Source: Saprospiraceae bacterium (GTDB taxonomy: Bacteria > Bacteroidota > Bacteroidia > Chitinophagales > Saprospiraceae). From it: a stretch of 64,000 nucleotides of DNA. The position numbers and the translations under genes were made by a program. Every line of letters begins with the position of its first letter. Within the stretch, counting starts at the first letter, position 1. Shown here piece by piece: positions 1 to 8,041 of this stretch. The stretch lies in assembly GCA_016717145.1 (NCBI GenBank), contig JADKGD010000002.1, positions 186,001-250,000 on the forward strand. Reading direction: 5' to 3'. Below the pieces are notes generated by a model. That model worked only from the letters and a program-made list of their open reading frames with translations. It ran no database searches and was not told where the DNA came from.

Positions 1-1
1 A

Positions 2-835
2 ATCATGAGTAAAGAAAAACGAGGTTATGGTACTACAGTTATAGCAAGCATCGGTATCATGGGTGCAATACTGGCATATTTTGTGAGCAAGATGTGGGAC
101 TGGAGAATTGCTTATTTTGTAGGTGGTGGCTTGGGTATGAGCTTATTAGTTCTTAGAGTTTCGATATATGAATCCGGAATGTTCTCCCAAATAAAACATC
201 AGGATGTAAGTAAAGGGAATTTTATAAGTCTTATTACAAATATTAAATTATTGCCCAAATACATTTGGTGTATTCTCGTTGGTTTTCCTACCTGGTTTGT
301 TGTTGGTATTTTGGTCACTTTGAGCCCGGAATTTGGCAAAGCTTTTAATATCGAAAGTGCTGTAGATGCTGGACAAGCTGTCATGTGGTCATATCTAGGA
401 TTGTCCTTCGGCGACCTTGTTAGTGGCTTACTAAGCCAATGGTTACAAAGTAGAAAAAAAGCTTTGTTGATATTCCACCTATTGTCTACAGCAATGGTAC
501 TTTGGTATCTCAATAGCAGTGGAATATCTCTAGAATACTTTTACTTCAAGATTGCTTGTCTAGGCTTTGGAGTAGGATATTGGGCTGTCTTTGTTACAAA
601 TGCTTCCGAACAATTCGGGACCAATATCAGGTCTACTGTTACAACGACCGTACCGAATTTTGCGCGAGGATCATTGCCATTGATTACTATGATGTTTTTC
701 TATTTCGAAAAAGGATATGGCTTTATTCAATCAGCATACATTATGACATTTATCACAATAATAATAGCATTGATAGCCTGGTATAAAATGGCAGAGACAT
801 TTAATAAAAATTTGGATTACTTAGAGGACATTTAA
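2..835 (+). CDS. MFS transporter, C-terminal part (5' end outside window)
   Basis: Polytopic inner-membrane protein of about 277 visible residues with seven to eight hydrophobic segments and short basic loops. It is read as the C-terminal two thirds of a major facilitator superfamily permease. The frame is open to the left edge, and the first ATG (position 5) lies in a loop before a membrane helix, so the true start is upstream. The segment EQFGTNIRSTVTTTVPNF, followed by a membrane helix, resembles the conserved late region of Bacteroidota MFS proteins; this is recalled from the family, not searched. The substrate cannot be told from sequence. The 3' end forms one arm of a strong hairpin shared with the convergent gene downstream. 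Confidence 0.75.
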   Translation: MMSKEKRGYGTTVIASIGIMGAILAYFVSKMWDWRIAYFVGGGLGMSLLVLRVSIYESGMFSQIKHQDVSKGNFISLITNIKLLPKYIWCILVGFPTWFVVGILVTLSPEFGKAFNIESAVDAGQAVMWSYLGLSFGDLVSGLLSQWLQSRKKALLIFHLLSTAMVLWYLNSSGISLEYFYFKIACLGFGVGYWAVFVTNASEQFGTNIRSTVTTTVPNFARGSLPLITMMFFYFEKGYGFIQSAYIMTFITIIIALIAWYKMAETFNKNLDYLEDI

Positions 836-856
836 TCATTTCCTTTAAGTAATCCA
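813..856. terminator. bidirectional hairpin terminator between convergent genes
   Basis: Sixteen-base arms at 813-828 and 841-856 pair with only one G-T wobble, around a 12-base loop. The left arm lies inside the last codons of the MFS gene. T-rich sequence follows on the plus strand and A-rich sequence precedes it, so the hairpin could stop transcription from both sides. Confidence 0.7.
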
Positions 857-874
857 TTTTATCCTTTCAAAATT

Positions 875-1600
875 TTAAAACGTAAGCGCCAGCCCTAAAT
901 CGTATCTCCGATATGAAATGTCAAAAGTAGCTTTACTCCAGTTATCTCTAGTTTGATATCTGGCTTCCTGAAATTTTATACCACAAAATAAATCAAAATA
1001 GGGAATTCCTGCTCCAAGACGATATCCAATAACAGGATTAAAAAAATAACTTCCTGTTGCATTTGTCTGACCTAAATTTGTTTGTTCAAAAGCAAAACCA
1101 TATCCATACCTGACAGCTAAATAAGGAGAGGTGTTTTCCTTAATAAAATATGATCTTATTTCAGCAAAAACAGGCATTAGGTTGTTTCCTTTTTCTACCT
1201 TGTAATTGTCCAATCCCATTCCAAGACCTACGCCTAACCAATGCCTGTATTGATAACCTACACTTTGAGAGATCGAAATGCCTTTTTGATCTTTGGAATA
1301 CAAAACGGAAAATTGGCTTCGTGTGTACCACTTATTTTCTTTGAAAGAATATAATTTTTCATGCTTAAATCCATCTTCCATCTTTATCTTTTTAATAAAA
1401 GAAGATGGATATGTCATTTTCTGCCCACTTGTAAATTCAAAAATTATTGAATCAATAGGATTGTAAGATATTATTTTACAGGAGAGAACACTTCCGTTGT
1501 TTAGAAAAATCCTGTCGTTATAGGTTTTGGGTTCCTGTGCTTTTAAGAAGTGTGCCAACCCTAGTAACAGAATTACAGACAAAGATATTTTCCTGACCAT
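875..1600 (-). CDS. secreted/outer-membrane protein of unknown function
   Basis: A 241-residue protein with an N-terminal signal peptide (hydrophobic core at residues 5-20, then AQEP). Residues 25-80 form a small beta-rich domain beginning DRIFLNNGSVLSCKI, similar to short N-terminal modules of other Bacteroidota secreted proteins. The rest, from about residue 90, alternates aromatic and glycine residues and ends in a terminal phenylalanine, as expected of a small outer-membrane beta-barrel. Its ATG overlaps the stop of the upstream lipoprotein gene by one base (TAATG), so the two are probably translationally coupled. No specific function is recognised. Confidence 0.65.
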   Translation of the reverse strand: MVRKISLSVILLLGLAHFLKAQEPKTYNDRIFLNNGSVLSCKIISYNPIDSIIFEFTSGQKMTYPSSFIKKIKMEDGFKHEKLYSFKENKWYTRSQFSVLYSKDQKGISISQSVGYQYRHWLGVGLGMGLDNYKVEKGNNLMPVFAEIRSYFIKENTSPYLAVRYGYGFAFEQTNLGQTNATGSYFFNPVIGYRLGAGIPYFDLFCGIKFQEARYQTRDNWSKATFDISYRRYDLGLALTF

Positions 1601-2865
1601 TATTCGTTGATTTTAATAGTACTTACAATTTTTGGATGTCTAGGGTCACTTACGTTGAATTGGTAAAATCCATCGTCACCTATCATAAATAATCGTTTAT
1701 CATTTAACGAAATCATGTCGTAACTGTGAATGTCATTAATACTGCATAGTTCGTTGACACTATTTGGATCTTTTACATCCAGCACCTTAAACCCATATTC
1801 TCCTTCTGCCAAATAGATTTTGCCATCGCTATATGATAACCCATGTGGATTTTTCATAGGATATGATTTTATTAATTTTGGTTGAAGGACATTTGTTATA
1901 TCTATAACATCAAGTTGATTTTCGAATCCTTGACATTCGTTCCCATTTCTCAAAGTAACGTAAGCTATATTTCCGTTTACTACTACCGGATCACAAGCTC
2001 TTGCATGATCAAAAGAAGACAACAAAACAGGTGCCTCAGGATTCTTATTGTCAAAAATAAACATACCTGAATTAGAACCAACAAATAGTTTGTCACCATA
2101 AGGGAATATTGTTTCAATGCCCCAACCAATTTGATTTTTATATTTGAATTGGGGATCTGAAGGGTTTGAAACCAGATATGACTTTAGTGAGTTGTAGTCA
2201 ATGGTATATAGGTAATCATTGACTACGGCAAATTTTGCAAAAGAACCAGCAAGACCTGTTGTGTTATTTCCATTACTTGAATTGATAACTGTGGATTTTG
2301 GACCGGAATTTGAATCAAAAAATGTTTGCCCATTTTCAATAAATTCTCCCCTTCCAAAATTTGGATTACTACAATCGAGAATTTGTGTTTGATTTGATCT
2401 GACACTATAAACATAATATAACTGAGGGTCATAATTTAGGTATTGATTATTGTAATCTTCTATTCTTTTTACCGTTTTTGGTTGGCTGATGTCCGTGATA
2501 TCAATAGCCACAAGATCTATGACATTATCAGCATACAAAATATTGTCTTTTACTGCAATGTCAAAATTACCTGGTATATCATAAAAGCTGATTTTTTTTG
2601 GATTGGTCTCATCATTTATATCATAAATGTGAATACCCTTGCCTTGTTCATTGATAAAAAGATATTGATTGTAAAAATACATCTTACCCGGGTTTTCCAG
2701 TTTTCTGGTAGTTTCAACTTCTATATCTTTTCTGAACTGAGCTTTGGTCATATATACAGGTGTGTACAAGGTAAATTCTCTTTGTTCAGTACACTTATCT
2801 TCCAGACAAGATTGGAAAGATAATAAAATACTCAATGCTAAAAAATAAAAAAATACATTTTTCAT
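1600..2865 (-). CDS. LVIVD-repeat lipoprotein (beta-propeller-like)
   Basis: A 421-residue lipoprotein. The signal peptide ends in LLSFQSC, which makes Cys20 the likely lipidated residue. The mature part has repeated blades of the type 'IYDINDETNPKKISFYD' and 'VIDITNVLQPKLIKSYP', where D-I-[ST]-x-P-x motifs recur about every 40-50 residues. This is characteristic of LVIVD repeats, which fold as a beta-propeller on the cell surface. Its role is probably structural or binding, and no catalytic motif is seen. It is the first gene of a two-gene minus-strand unit and shares a 259-base divergent intergenic region with the membrane-protein gene at 3125. Confidence 0.75.
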   Translation of the reverse strand: MKNVFFYFLALSILLSFQSCLEDKCTEQREFTLYTPVYMTKAQFRKDIEVETTRKLENPGKMYFYNQYLFINEQGKGIHIYDINDETNPKKISFYDIPGNFDIAVKDNILYADNVIDLVAIDITDISQPKTVKRIEDYNNQYLNYDPQLYYVYSVRSNQTQILDCSNPNFGRGEFIENGQTFFDSNSGPKSTVINSSNGNNTTGLAGSFAKFAVVNDYLYTIDYNSLKSYLVSNPSDPQFKYKNQIGWGIETIFPYGDKLFVGSNSGMFIFDNKNPEAPVLLSSFDHARACDPVVVNGNIAYVTLRNGNECQGFENQLDVIDITNVLQPKLIKSYPMKNPHGLSYSDGKIYLAEGEYGFKVLDVKDPNSVNELCSINDIHSYDMISLNDKRLFMIGDDGFYQFNVSDPRHPKIVSTIKINE

Positions 2866-2991
2866 GATGCTGTTATTTTATTTGGTGATCTATAATTTTG
2901 AAGACGATCATTTTGTACTTGATGGTTGGTAGAAGTGTAACTTTTGGTCATAAAAAAAGACGAGACCATATAAGTCATTAGCTCATTTAAC

Positions 2992-3026
2992 AAGATTACA
3001 TTTAAAAAATTTAATTTAGTAATCTT
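2992..3026. repeat. inverted repeat in divergent intergenic region
   Basis: AAGATTAC (2992-2999) and GTAATCTT (3019-3026) are perfect 8-base inverted arms around an A/T-rich 19-base spacer. The arms lie between two divergently transcribed genes (starts at 2865 and 3125). They could be an operator or a cruciform. No consensus TAnnTTTG promoter was found in this 259-base region, and nothing else stands out in it. Confidence 0.35.
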
Positions 3027-3124
3027 TGTCTGAGGTCAATTAAGCGTTTTTCATAAAATTACCATTGTGTAAAATGGTCCGATCTTATATTTATTTCCCA
3101 TATTTGCAAAAATAATAAAACCCT

Positions 3125-3790
3125 GTGTCCAGCTTCTTTGCAAAAATAATTTCGGTCATACTGCATCCTCTTTTTATAACAAGCTATGTTTTGCTTTATC
3201 TTATGCAGGCCAACCCATATATATTCGGTTTTTCAGGCCCAAAGGCAAAAGGACTCGTCATTATTTCTTTTGTGACCATATCATTTATGTTTCCTATGAT
3301 AGCAATTTTAATGATGAAAGCGCTTGGTCTAATTAAAACCCTCGATATGAATGAAAAGCAAGAGCGTATTGGACCTCTTATTGTTTCAGGACTTTTTTAT
3401 ATGTGGTTATATGCCAATATTCGAAACAATGACTTGATACCTGATGCCTTATCTTTTTTCATTTTGGGAACTACTATTTCCATCTTTATTGCACTTTTAT
3501 TAAATAGTTTTACAAAAATCAGTCTTCATACCATAGCAGCTGGTGGCTTTCTGGCAGGAATGGCATTTATCTTGTACAATTTTACATACGGCATGGTAGA
3601 TATTCCTATTCCTTTTATTGGTTTACAGTTTAGAATAAGTGACCGTCTTGTATTTATAATGGTTGTTTTAATGGCAGGTCTCGCCGGGTGGAGTAGGCTT
3701 AAACTAAATGCACATAAGGAAGATGAAGTTTATGGTGGATACTTAGTAGGTATGTTGGCCCAGGTTATTGCTTTTAGAATATTTTTTTAA
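3125..3790 (+). CDS. PAP2-like integral membrane protein
   Basis: A 221-residue protein with about six transmembrane segments. It resembles the PAP2/lipid phosphatase fold by layout: KISLHTIAAGG (about residues 135-145) sits where the PSGH motif normally lies, and RLKLNAHKEDEVYGG sits near the usual SRx5H motif. The canonical catalytic residues are only partly kept, so phosphatase activity is uncertain. Such degenerate PAP2-like proteins are common in Bacteroidota and often encoded next to cell-wall genes. The frame opens with GTG. It is followed 20 bases later by dapD, suggesting one transcript with the lysine/cell-wall genes. Confidence 0.6.
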   Translation: MSSFFAKIISVILHPLFITSYVLLYLMQANPYIFGFSGPKAKGLVIISFVTISFMFPMIAILMMKALGLIKTLDMNEKQERIGPLIVSGLFYMWLYANIRNNDLIPDALSFFILGTTISIFIALLLNSFTKISLHTIAAGGFLAGMAFILYNFTYGMVDIPIPFIGLQFRISDRLVFIMVVLMAGLAGWSRLKLNAHKEDEVYGGYLVGMLAQVIAFRIFF

Positions 3791-3810
3791 TTAAAAAAGA
3801 ATCAACTGAT

Positions 3811-4626
3811 ATGGAGGAATTAAAATCATTCATTGAAATGATATGGGATGACCGTACAATGTTAAAGGAAGATAAGTCAAAAGAAGCTATCAGATCTGTC
3901 GTGGAACTGCTCGATGAGGGCAAATTACGCGTTGCTGAACAAAGTGGAGATGTTTGGAAGGTAAATGATTGGGTCAAGAAGGCCGTTGTCATGTATTTCC
4001 CAATCCAACAAATGGAAACAATAGAAATAGGCCCTTTTGAATTTCATGATAAAATTCCACTTAAAAAAAATTATGCAAAACAAGGTGTGCGAGTCGTTCC
4101 CCACGCAATTGCCAGACATGGTTGTTTTCTTGAATCGGGCGTTATTCTAATGCCATCATATGTCAATATTGGTGCCTGGGTAGGTACAGGTACAATGGTT
4201 GATACATGGGCAACTGTTGGTTCATGTGCTCAGATAGGCAGACATGTTCATTTATCAGGAGGGGTAGGAATTGGTGGGGTACTTGAGCCTCTTCAGGCAA
4301 GCCCGACCATCATTGAAGACAATTGTTTTATTGGAAGTCGTTGCATTATCGTAGAAGGTGTACGGGTAAGAAAGGAAGCTGTACTTGGGGCAAATGTGGT
4401 CTTAACACAATCTACACATATTATAGATGTTACAGGACCTGAACCGATTATCTATCGGGGAGAAGTGCCTGAGCGGTCAGTGGTCATTCCGGGAAGTTAT
4501 ACCAAAAAATTTGCCGCAGGTGATTATCAGGTAAATTGTGCATTGATCATAGGTCAAAGGAAACCTTCAACAGACACTAAAGTTTCACTCAATGAGGCCC
4601 TAAGAGAATATGATGTTGCGGTGTAG
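3811..4626 (+). CDS. dapD: 2,3,4,5-tetrahydropyridine-2,6-dicarboxylate N-succinyltransferase
   Basis: This enzyme catalyses succinyl-CoA + tetrahydrodipicolinate -> N-succinyl-2-amino-6-oxopimelate, the first acylated step of the diaminopimelate/lysine pathway that feeds peptidoglycan synthesis in the cytoplasm. At 271 residues it matches the usual length (about 274). A helical N-terminal domain (1-95) precedes a left-handed beta-helix built of hexapeptide repeats (about 100-215), including the conserved stretch GTGTMVDTWATVGSCAQIG and the loop LSGGVGIGGVLEP. The C-terminal extension after about residue 225 is also typical. The ATG start follows an A-rich leader. The 3' end overlaps the PBP4 gene by 17 bases, so translational coupling is likely. 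Confidence 0.95.
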   Translation: MEELKSFIEMIWDDRTMLKEDKSKEAIRSVVELLDEGKLRVAEQSGDVWKVNDWVKKAVVMYFPIQQMETIEIGPFEFHDKIPLKKNYAKQGVRVVPHAIARHGCFLESGVILMPSYVNIGAWVGTGTMVDTWATVGSCAQIGRHVHLSGGVGIGGVLEPLQASPTIIEDNCFIGSRCIIVEGVRVRKEAVLGANVVLTQSTHIIDVTGPEPIIYRGEVPERSVVIPGSYTKKFAAGDYQVNCALIIGQRKPSTDTKVSLNEALREYDVAV

Positions 4627-5953
4627 AAATTTGGATATACGATTAGTTTATTATTTAGTAATCGGAGTTATTTCTTTGATTTTTTCTTCTTGTTCATCCA
4701 TAAAAAAATTACCTACCTCGACTTTTGAGCAGAAAATATATGATTTATTGGATACTTCGCCTGTGCTGTCCACTGGGTTTTCAGGATTAGTTTTATATGA
4801 TTTGACAAATGGTAAAGAGCTTCTCTCCAGAAATAAGTCTAAACACTTCATACCTGCATCCAATATAAAATTATTTACACTTTTTGCCTGTTTAAAAACA
4901 CTTGGAGATTCCATACCCGCTTTAAAATACATAGAGACTGACAGTACTTTTACATTTTGGGGTACTTGTGATGCGACATTTTTACATCCAAAATTTCCAA
5001 ATTCCAAAGTTCTGGACTTTATACAATCAAAAGCAAAATCCAAAAAACTTATATATTCTTATGGCCATTCCACTATTAATCACTACGGTAAAGGTTGGAT
5101 GTGGGATGACTACAATGATTATTACCAGACCGAATTAACACCATTTCCTATGTTTGGTAATGCCTTACATGTCTGTAAGGATTCAAACGGCTTGTCGTTG
5201 TACCCTATCTCTAGTAAAATTGTTATTAACTTCGGAGCAAAACCTAATGATTTTAAAAGAAATTTATCTGATAATCTCTTTACTTTACCATTAATGACAG
5301 ATTCTTTGATGTTTTCTGAAAAAGAAATTCCGTTCAAAGACGTAGCATCATTAAATATATTATTTCTTGAAGATACTTTGAAAACTAAAATATCTATTGA
5401 AAAATCACACTTGCCAAAAGAAGCAAAAACTTTCTATTCTACGCCTGTAGATACCGTTTACAAAAGGATGATGCAGGTAAGCGATAATATGCTTGCTGAA
5501 CATTTATTACTAAGTTGTGGCTTAGTCATTTCTGATACAATTTCAAGTAAATATGCCATAGATACCATTAAAAAATTGTACTTCTCTGAAATGATAACAA
5601 CCTTTAATTGGGTTGACGGATCAGGATTATCCAGATACAATTTATTTTCACCGGATGAAATGATATTTTTATTAAAAAAAATGTACAGTTCATTCCCCAA
5701 AGATAGACTTTTTTCGCTGCTTACAATTGGCAAGGAGGGCAGACTTAAGAATATGGACCTAGATAATGGCAAGCCCTTTGTATTCGCAAAATCGGGTTCT
5801 ATGAATGGCGTATATAATCTAAGTGGATATCTAAATACCAGGTCAGGGCGATGTATTGCTTTTAGTTTTTTGAATAATCAATTTAATGGTCCGGTTTACT
5901 TAGCCAAAAAAGAAGTAGAAAGGATTTTAATCGCAGTGCACCAATCATTATAA
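4610..5953 (+). CDS. dacB: D-alanyl-D-alanine carboxypeptidase/endopeptidase (PBP4 type, lipoprotein)
   Basis: Class C-type penicillin-binding protein (peptidase family S13) that trims or cleaves peptidoglycan peptide cross-links outside the inner membrane. All three active-site motifs are visible: SxxK as Ser84-Asn-Ile-Lys87, SxN as Ser291-Asp-Asn293, and KSG at 394-396. The N-terminus is hydrophobic and ends LIFSSC, suggesting lipidation at Cys28. Its length of 447 residues fits the family. The start overlaps dapD by 17 bases, and ATG ATG occurs in tandem (4610 and 4613), so the exact initiator is uncertain. Co-transcription with dapD links DAP supply and cross-link remodelling. Confidence 0.9.
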   Translation: MMLRCRNLDIRLVYYLVIGVISLIFSSCSSIKKLPTSTFEQKIYDLLDTSPVLSTGFSGLVLYDLTNGKELLSRNKSKHFIPASNIKLFTLFACLKTLGDSIPALKYIETDSTFTFWGTCDATFLHPKFPNSKVLDFIQSKAKSKKLIYSYGHSTINHYGKGWMWDDYNDYYQTELTPFPMFGNALHVCKDSNGLSLYPISSKIVINFGAKPNDFKRNLSDNLFTLPLMTDSLMFSEKEIPFKDVASLNILFLEDTLKTKISIEKSHLPKEAKTFYSTPVDTVYKRMMQVSDNMLAEHLLLSCGLVISDTISSKYAIDTIKKLYFSEMITTFNWVDGSGLSRYNLFSPDEMIFLLKKMYSSFPKDRLFSLLTIGKEGRLKNMDLDNGKPFVFAKSGSMNGVYNLSGYLNTRSGRCIAFSFLNNQFNGPVYLAKKEVERILIAVHQSL

Positions 5954-6046
5954 TTAATTTTAGACCCATCTAAAAAATATTTTTAGATTCATTAAAAAAT
6001 TAGTTATTTTAATTTATGAATATAGATAACTTTTCTCTGATAGCTA

Positions 6047-6054
6047 TATCTTTG
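6047..6054 (+). promoter_or_regulatory. Bacteroidota -7 promoter element (TAtcTTTG) for sucB
   Basis: An exact match to TAnnTTTG, ending 16 bases before the sucB ATG. No clear -33 TTTG lies at the usual 19-20 base spacing. An AT-rich near-palindrome at 5968-5988 lies about 60 bases upstream and could be the terminator of the preceding operon. Confidence 0.6.
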
Positions 6055-6070
6055 GCCAAATTTTAATATT

Positions 6071-7300
6071 ATGAGTTTAGTAGAAATGAAAGTGCCTACC
6101 ATAGGTGAGTCAATATCTGAAGTAACCTTATCGCAATGGCTAAAAAAGGATGGCGATTTTGTCAAAGTAGATGAAGCCATTTGTGAGTTCGAATCTGACA
6201 AAGCAACCTTGGAATTCCCGGCAGAAGCTACAGGTAAACTCATATATGTTGCAAAAGAAGGGGATGACCTGGCTATCGGTGCCCTCGTGGCCAGAATAGA
6301 CACATCTGTTACAGTTGGAATTTCGTCGAAAGAGACAATTGTTTCGGCTCCAAAAGTAGAAACAATAAAACCACAGGAATCTCAAAACTATGCAACAGGT
6401 CACCCATCTCCTGCAGCAGGCAAGATATTAAGAGAAGGAGATGTCGCTCCCTCTTCTGTAATCGGCAGTGGAAAAGATGGGAGAATCACTAAAGAAGACG
6501 CACAAAAAGCCGTAGAAAATAAAACTGAGTCTCCAGTATCTCAAAATTCTTCCCCTGTTTTACCAGCATCAACACCCCAAAGAGTTATTGTAGCCGGTAG
6601 CCGTGAAGTCAGGACAGAAAAAATGAGTAGGATGCGAAAAACCATTGCATCAAGACTGGTTTCTGCCAAAAACAATACCGCCATGCTAACTACTTTTAAT
6701 GAGGTAGACATGACTGCTATAAATGATTTACGAAAAAAGTATCAGGATAGATTTGTTTTGAAACATGGTATCAAGTTGGGGTATATGTCCATCTTTGCTA
6801 AAGCTTGTGCCAAAGCACTTATGGATATGCCTGATGTCAACGCAATGTTAGATGGCAATGACATGATCTATCATGATTTTGTGGATATTTCTATTGCAAT
6901 ATCAACACCGACAGGACTTGTTGTTCCACCCATTCAAAACGTCGAGACGATTGGATTTCATGATGTAGAGTTCAGAATTAAAGAACTTGCAGAAAAAGCA
7001 CGTAATGGAAAACTCACACTTGATGAAATGAAAGGCGGTACTTTTACCATTACAAACGGTGGTACTTTTGGATCGTTATTAAGTACACCCATCATTAATG
7101 AGCCTCAATCGGCTATCTTAGGAATGCACGCCATCAAAGACCGGCCAGTAGCTATTGATGGTCAAGTTGTGATCAGGCCAATGATGTATCTTGCTTTATC
7201 TTATGATCATAGAATTATTGATGGAAGTACTTCGGTGACCTTCCTGGTCAAAGTGAAAGAACTCCTGGAAGATCCTTTAACGTTGTTAATGGGAATTTGA
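6071..7300 (+). CDS. sucB: dihydrolipoyllysine-residue succinyltransferase (2-oxoglutarate dehydrogenase E2)
   Basis: Core E2 subunit of 2-oxoglutarate dehydrogenase in the TCA cycle; it transfers the succinyl group from lipoate to CoA. Domains in order: a lipoyl domain (1-75) with the lipoylated lysine in ESDKATLE (Lys44), a linker, an E3-binding domain (about 110-150, SPAAGKILREGDV...GRITKEDA), and a catalytic domain (about 175-409) with the active-site motif SYDHRIIDG (His380, Asp384). The length of 409 residues is normal. The matching E1 gene, sucA, is not adjacent but lies at 51-54 kb on the other strand. A consensus promoter lies directly upstream, and the 3' end overlaps the next start by one base. 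Confidence 0.93.
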   Translation: MSLVEMKVPTIGESISEVTLSQWLKKDGDFVKVDEAICEFESDKATLEFPAEATGKLIYVAKEGDDLAIGALVARIDTSVTVGISSKETIVSAPKVETIKPQESQNYATGHPSPAAGKILREGDVAPSSVIGSGKDGRITKEDAQKAVENKTESPVSQNSSPVLPASTPQRVIVAGSREVRTEKMSRMRKTIASRLVSAKNNTAMLTTFNEVDMTAINDLRKKYQDRFVLKHGIKLGYMSIFAKACAKALMDMPDVNAMLDGNDMIYHDFVDISIAISTPTGLVVPPIQNVETIGFHDVEFRIKELAEKARNGKLTLDEMKGGTFTITNGGTFGSLLSTPIINEPQSAILGMHAIKDRPVAIDGQVVIRPMMYLALSYDHRIIDGSTSVTFLVKVKELLEDPLTLLMGI

Positions 7301-8031
7301 TGTTTGTAATATTGCTTAAAGATAAAATCAGGAAGTTATTTACTTTTTTTGGTTTAGATTTTACTCAAAATTTGAAATATGATCGATTGACACATTTGAT
7401 CATAAAAAAAACAATGGCAAATGGTGGCGTTGGCGTTGATGTAGGTTGCCATAAAGGTGAAATTCTGGACGAAATAATAAAATACTCTCCAAAGGAAAAA
7501 CATTACGGTTTCGAACCGATTCCATATCTTTATGATAAGTTGGTAAAAAAATATGGTGTTAAAAATTATATTTTACCTTTTGCATTATCTGATGATACTG
7601 GCGAAACCACCTTTCATCATGTAAAAAATGCCCCAGCTTACAGTGGCCTTGAGCAAAGAAAATATGATATTCCAAATCCAGATATTCAGCAGATTAAGGT
7701 TGAAGTTAGAAGACTCGATGACATCGTTGATTCTGATTCCAGGGTCACGTTGATTAAAATTGATGTTGAAGGTGGCGAAATGGGCGTATTAAAAGGAGCA
7801 AAACAAACTATTATTCGTTCAAGACCTGTAATCTTATTTGAATTTGGTTTAGGGGCCAGCGACGTCTATGGGACCTCTCCACAGGAAGTACATGAATTTT
7901 TTACTTCGTTGAATTACAAAATTTACCTTTTGCATGATTATCTTAATCAAAAGCATGGCCTTACATTAGCATTGCTTGAAAAAGCTTACAATAAAGATGG
8001 TGAATTTTATTACGTTGCTGAAAGTATGTAA
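7300..8031 (+). CDS. FkbM-family SAM-dependent methyltransferase
   Basis: A 243-residue cytoplasmic methyltransferase. The SAM-binding motif I is GVGVDVGCHKGEI (about residues 44-56). The stretch TLIKIDVEGGEMGVLKGA is the hallmark of the FkbM family, whose members O-methylate sugars or small molecules. The acceptor cannot be inferred. I place the start at the ATG at 7300, which overlaps the sucB stop codon by one base (TGATG); an in-frame TTG lies one codon upstream. Its linkage to sucB is positional and does not indicate a TCA-cycle role. The gene converges on the next one with an 11-base gap. Confidence 0.8.
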   Translation: MFVILLKDKIRKLFTFFGLDFTQNLKYDRLTHLIIKKTMANGGVGVDVGCHKGEILDEIIKYSPKEKHYGFEPIPYLYDKLVKKYGVKNYILPFALSDDTGETTFHHVKNAPAYSGLEQRKYDIPNPDIQQIKVEVRRLDDIVDSDSRVTLIKIDVEGGEMGVLKGAKQTIIRSRPVILFEFGLGASDVYGTSPQEVHEFFTSLNYKIYLLHDYLNQKHGLTLALLEKAYNKDGEFYYVAESM

Positions 8032-8041
8032 TAGGATTCAA

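Noticed and set aside
5968..5985. The 18-mer ATCTAAAAAATATTTTTA, repeated exactly at 18847-18864 upstream of another promoter
   Set aside because: The word is nearly all A/T, so a chance exact match in a 64 kb AT-rich window is plausible; the distances to the two promoters differ.
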